Source: Inquilinus sp.
GTDB taxonomy: Bacteria; Pseudomonadota; Alphaproteobacteria; DSM-16000; Inquilinaceae
Direction: 5' to 3'
Length of the DNA: 7,802 nt
Assembly: GCA_013003675.1 (NCBI GenBank)
Contig: JABDIP010000166.1
Coordinates: 1-7,802, forward strand
Position 1 is the stretch's first letter; each line of letters starts with the position of its first letter. The notes under the pieces were generated by a model. That model did not search any database. It was given only the letters and a program-made list of their open reading frames with translations, and was not told where the DNA came from. The translations under genes and the position numbers were made by a program. Below are positions 5,392 through 7,802 of this stretch, piece by piece.

Positions 5392-5405
5392 TTCACTCGC
5401 AAACT

Positions 5406-7016
5406 TCAAGTAGTCGGGCGCGATAGCCGCGACCCTAGAGCGGCGAGCGCGAGGCCGCCGATAGCCAGCAGGAACAAGCCGTTGCCCCATCGCGCGAACG
5501 GCGTTGCGCCGTCCAGCGCGCGCGGCAGATCCGCGTCCACGACACCGCGCCTGCCGAGGTCGAGCCGGGCGGTGACACGGCCATAGGGATCGACCACGCC
5601 GCTGATTCCGGTGGTGGCGACACGGACCAGCGGCACCCCCTCCTCCACGGCCCGGGTGCGGGCGATGGCGAAATGCTGATGCGGTCCGGCGGTGATTCCG
5701 TACCAGGCGTCGTTGGTCAGGTTGAGCAGCCAGGCCGGCCGCGTGGCTTCCGCGCCGCCCGCGGAAACCGCGCCGGGAAAGATGACCTCATAGCAGATCA
5801 GCGGGCTGACCGGCGGCAGGCCCGGCAGCGCCAGGGTCCGCGGCCCGGTTCCGGCGGAGAAGTCGAGCCGGCCGGGGGTGATCTTCTCGATCGGCAGAAT
5901 GCCGCGCAGTGGTACATATTCGCCGAACGGCACCAGGTGAAACTTGTCATAGGTGCCGACGACGGCGCCAGTTTCGTCGATCGCCGACAAGCTGTTCCAG
6001 ACCCGAAGCGGCTCTCGCTCGACGCGCGGCGCGCCGGTGACGATCAGGCCGCCGGGCGGCACGGCCGAGGCGATCGCCTCGCGGATCGCCGGCTCGCCGT
6101 CGAGTGGCCACGAAACCGCGGTTTCCGGCCAGATGATGTGGGTCGGCTGGCGCGGCCCCGGCTGCCGCGACAACTCCAGGTGGAGGGCGAACAGGTGCGG
6201 CAGTTGGTCGCGGTCCCACTTGTCGCGCTGGTCGATATTCGGCTGGACCAGGCGCAGCACGACGCCGGGCACGGTCTCGTCGCCGGCGCCGCCGAGGCGC
6301 GCCGCCCCCCACCCACCGAGAGCGACCAGCACCGCCAAGGTCAAGGCGCCGGCGGCAAGCCCGGCCGGCGACCAGCGGCCGTCGTCGCGGATCGCCGCCA
6401 CCGGTAGCGCCGCCGTCAACACGGTCAGCAGGCCGAGCCCGTAGACGCCGATCAGCGAGACGGCCTGCAGCGGGCCGGCCCAGCCGCCCCAGCCATAGCC
6501 GATCAGTTGCCACGGGAAGCCGGTGAACAGGGTGCCGCGCAGCCATTCCGCCAGGGCCCACAGGACGGCAAAGGCGAGAACCTGCGGCACCCCGGCCAGC
6601 CTCAGCCGGCCAAGGACCGCCGTCGCCGCGCCGACGAACAACGCCAGCAGCGCCGGCAGGCCGACCACCGCGAACGGAATCATCCAGAAGAAGCTCGCCA
6701 GGTCGACGGCCAGGGCGAAAGCGATCCAGTAGAGGCTGGTGACGAAGAAGCCGAGGCCGAACCACCAGCCGACCGCGAAGGCGGCACGGGCGCCATGGGC
6801 GCCGCCGAGCAGCCAGAGCAGGCCCGGGAACGCGACCAACAGCAGCGGCGTGGCGTAGACCGGCGGCAGCGCCAGGGTGGCGACGGCGCCGAACCCGAAG
6901 GCGACCGCCCAACGACGCCAACCGCTCAGCCGACGCAGCGACGCCGCGAGCGCGGCCAGCCGGACGCCGACCCCGGTCGGCGACCGCGCGCCGGCGTCAA
7001 CCGGCCTCGTCGACAT
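5406..7016 (-). CDS. lnt: Apolipoprotein N-acyltransferase Lnt
   Basis: Lnt adds the third acyl chain to the N-terminal cysteine of apolipoproteins at the periplasmic face of the inner membrane, the last step of lipoprotein maturation before Lol sorting. The protein has 536 residues. The first 240 or so carry several hydrophobic membrane segments (about 37-72, 76-103, 107-135, 143-158, 185-208, 217-236). The carbon-nitrogen hydrolase domain spans about 250-500 with the complete triad: Glu298 in WPET, Lys358 in YDKFHLVPFGEY, Cys408 in ICYE. TNDAWYG (434-440) is also typical. A last membrane helix lies at about 511-528. The ATG at 7016 was chosen because the frame upstream is the shadow of corC; it overlaps the corC end by 20 bases, indicating translational coupling, and its own ribosome site is weak. 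The stop is TGA at 5408-5406. Confidence 0.97.
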   Translation of the reverse strand: MSTRPVDAGARSPTGVGVRLAALAASLRRLSGWRRWAVAFGFGAVATLALPPVYATPLLLVAFPGLLWLLGGAHGARAAFAVGWWFGLGFFVTSLYWIAFALAVDLASFFWMIPFAVVGLPALLALFVGAATAVLGRLRLAGVPQVLAFAVLWALAEWLRGTLFTGFPWQLIGYGWGGWAGPLQAVSLIGVYGLGLLTVLTAALPVAAIRDDGRWSPAGLAAGALTLAVLVALGGWGAARLGGAGDETVPGVVLRLVQPNIDQRDKWDRDQLPHLFALHLELSRQPGPRQPTHIIWPETAVSWPLDGEPAIREAIASAVPPGGLIVTGAPRVEREPLRVWNSLSAIDETGAVVGTYDKFHLVPFGEYVPLRGILPIEKITPGRLDFSAGTGPRTLALPGLPPVSPLICYEVIFPGAVSAGGAEATRPAWLLNLTNDAWYGITAGPHQHFAIARTRAVEEGVPLVRVATTGISGVVDPYGRVTARLDLGRRGVVDADLPRALDGATPFARWGNGLFLLAIGGLALAALGSRLSRPTT

Positions 7017-7802
7017 CGCCCGGCGCGGTTTGGCTGACCCGAAGCCGGCGGATGCGCCGCGGATCGGCGTCGAGCACCTCGAACTCGAAGCCGGCGGGAT
7101 GGCGCAGCAACTCGCCGCGCCCGGGGATGCGGCCGGCGATGGAAAAAACCAACCCGCCCAGCGTGTCGATGTCCTCGCGCTCCTCGTCGTCGACGATGTG
7201 GCCGAAGCGCTCCTCGAACTCCTCGATCGGCAGCCGGGCATCGGCCAGCCAGGTGCCGTCGGGGCGCTCCTTGATCTGCGGGGCGTTGGTGACGTCGTGC
7301 TCGTCCTCGATGTCGCCGACGATCTCCTCGACCAGATCCTCGATCGTGATCAGGCCGTCGATTCCGCCAAATTCGTCGACCACCAGCGACATGTGCTGGC
7401 GGGTTTCGCGCATCTCCAACAGCAGGTCGACCACCGGCATGGACGGCGCCACGATCAGAACCTCGCGCAACAGCTCTTGCAGGCGTCGCGGTTGGTCGGC
7501 GGCCAGATTGGCCAGCAGATCCTTGATGTGCAGCATGCCGACGATCTCATCGAGGCTCTCCCGATAGACCGGCAACCGGCTGTGCGCGCGCTTGCTCAGC
7601 AGCTTGAGGATTTCCTCCGTCGGCGTATCGACGTCGATCGCGACGATGTCGGCGCGCGGAATCATCACGTCGATGGTGGTGAGATCCTTGAAGCGCAGGA
7701 TATTGCCAAGCAGGGTGCGTTCGTGCGTCGACACCGGCGTCTCGGCGTCCGGCGTCTCCTCGATCAGCTCCTCGATGGTGTCCCGCCAGCTCGATTCGGC
7801 CT
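6997..7802 (-). CDS. corC: CorC/HlyC-type CBS-domain protein, start beyond the window
   Basis: Member of the CorC/TlyC family, linked to magnesium and cobalt efflux and often annotated as hemolysin-like; the exact role in alphaproteobacteria is uncertain. The frame is open to the window edge, giving 267 visible residues with the N-terminus missing. It begins in the typical helix DTIEELIEE (7-15). The first CBS domain is about 43-100 (TIDVMIPRADIVAID, RLPVYRES, GMLHIKDLL), the second about 110-165 (VDEFGGIDGLITIEDLVEEI), and the CorC_HlyC transporter-associated domain about 173-256 (WLADARLPIEEFEERFG, DTLGGLVFSIAGRIP). There is no DUF21 membrane domain in the visible part, as expected for the short soluble CorC type. 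A GTG at 7734 is not the start, since conserved sequence continues upstream of it. The end overlaps lnt by 20 bases; ybeY usually precedes corC in this order. Confidence 0.95.
   Translation of the reverse strand, partial: AESSWRDTIEELIEETPDAETPVSTHERTLLGNILRFKDLTTIDVMIPRADIVAIDVDTPTEEILKLLSKRAHSRLPVYRESLDEIVGMLHIKDLLANLAADQPRRLQELLREVLIVAPSMPVVDLLLEMRETRQHMSLVVDEFGGIDGLITIEDLVEEIVGDIEDEHDVTNAPQIKERPDGTWLADARLPIEEFEERFGHIVDDEEREDIDTLGGLVFSIAGRIPGRGELLRHPAGFEFEVLDADPRRIRRLRVSQTAPGDVDEAG

Noticed and set aside
7017..7241. 75-residue N-terminal extension of lnt
   Set aside because: It would overlap the conserved end of corC completely and reads as Ser/Arg-rich shadow; the ATG at 7016 gives a normal Lnt start.
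1..7802. CRISPR array, tRNA or rRNA genes, insertion sequences, phage or defence genes
   Set aside because: No regularly spaced repeats, no tRNA-like clover leaf, no transposase or integrase motifs; the genes are all conserved housekeeping ones.

Overview
The window is GC-rich, and every gene lies on the minus strand. It is a chromosomal housekeeping region of an alphaproteobacterium. The gene order, read in the direction of transcription (right to left), is corC - lnt - XRE-type regulator - metK - trmB - rimP - nusA - ylxR. From established knowledge this order is typical of alphaproteobacteria, and ylxR is usually followed by infB. The strong GC preference at third codon positions and the form of the proteins (short NusA N-terminus, CorC with CBS pair, PhrR-like regulator beside metK) suggest Rhodospirillales or a related order. 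That last placement is inference.

Layout in transcription order. Positions 7802-6997 hold corC, whose start lies beyond the window edge; it overlaps lnt (7016-5406) by 20 bases, so both are membrane and envelope genes of one operon. A 203-base gap (5405-5203) is rich in perfect palindromes and dyads. It precedes a small XRE/Cro-C1 regulator (5202-4747). A 253-base gap (4746-4494) carries a 14-bp perfect hairpin, a small dyad at a consensus -35 and a long-range inverted repeat. Then comes metK (4493-3324), which makes S-adenosylmethionine. A 124-base gap holds a long palindromic element that looks like a dispersed alphaproteobacterial repeat. trmB (3199-2453) follows; it uses SAM to methylate tRNA. 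A 154-base gap carries a textbook hairpin plus T-run just before rimP (2298-1792), then nusA (1768-218) and the start of ylxR (194-1). The rimP-nusA-ylxR block serves ribosome maturation, transcription elongation and antitermination, and RNA binding.

I see no new multi-gene system, phage, CRISPR array, insertion sequence or RNA gene. The strongest anomaly is in ylxR. Its conserved N-terminal motif is joined out of frame to what looks like a much later part of the same protein, so the core of the domain seems deleted. The other points of interest are non-coding: the palindromic metK-trmB element, the dyad-rich gaps around the XRE gene, and the rimP leader terminator or attenuator.
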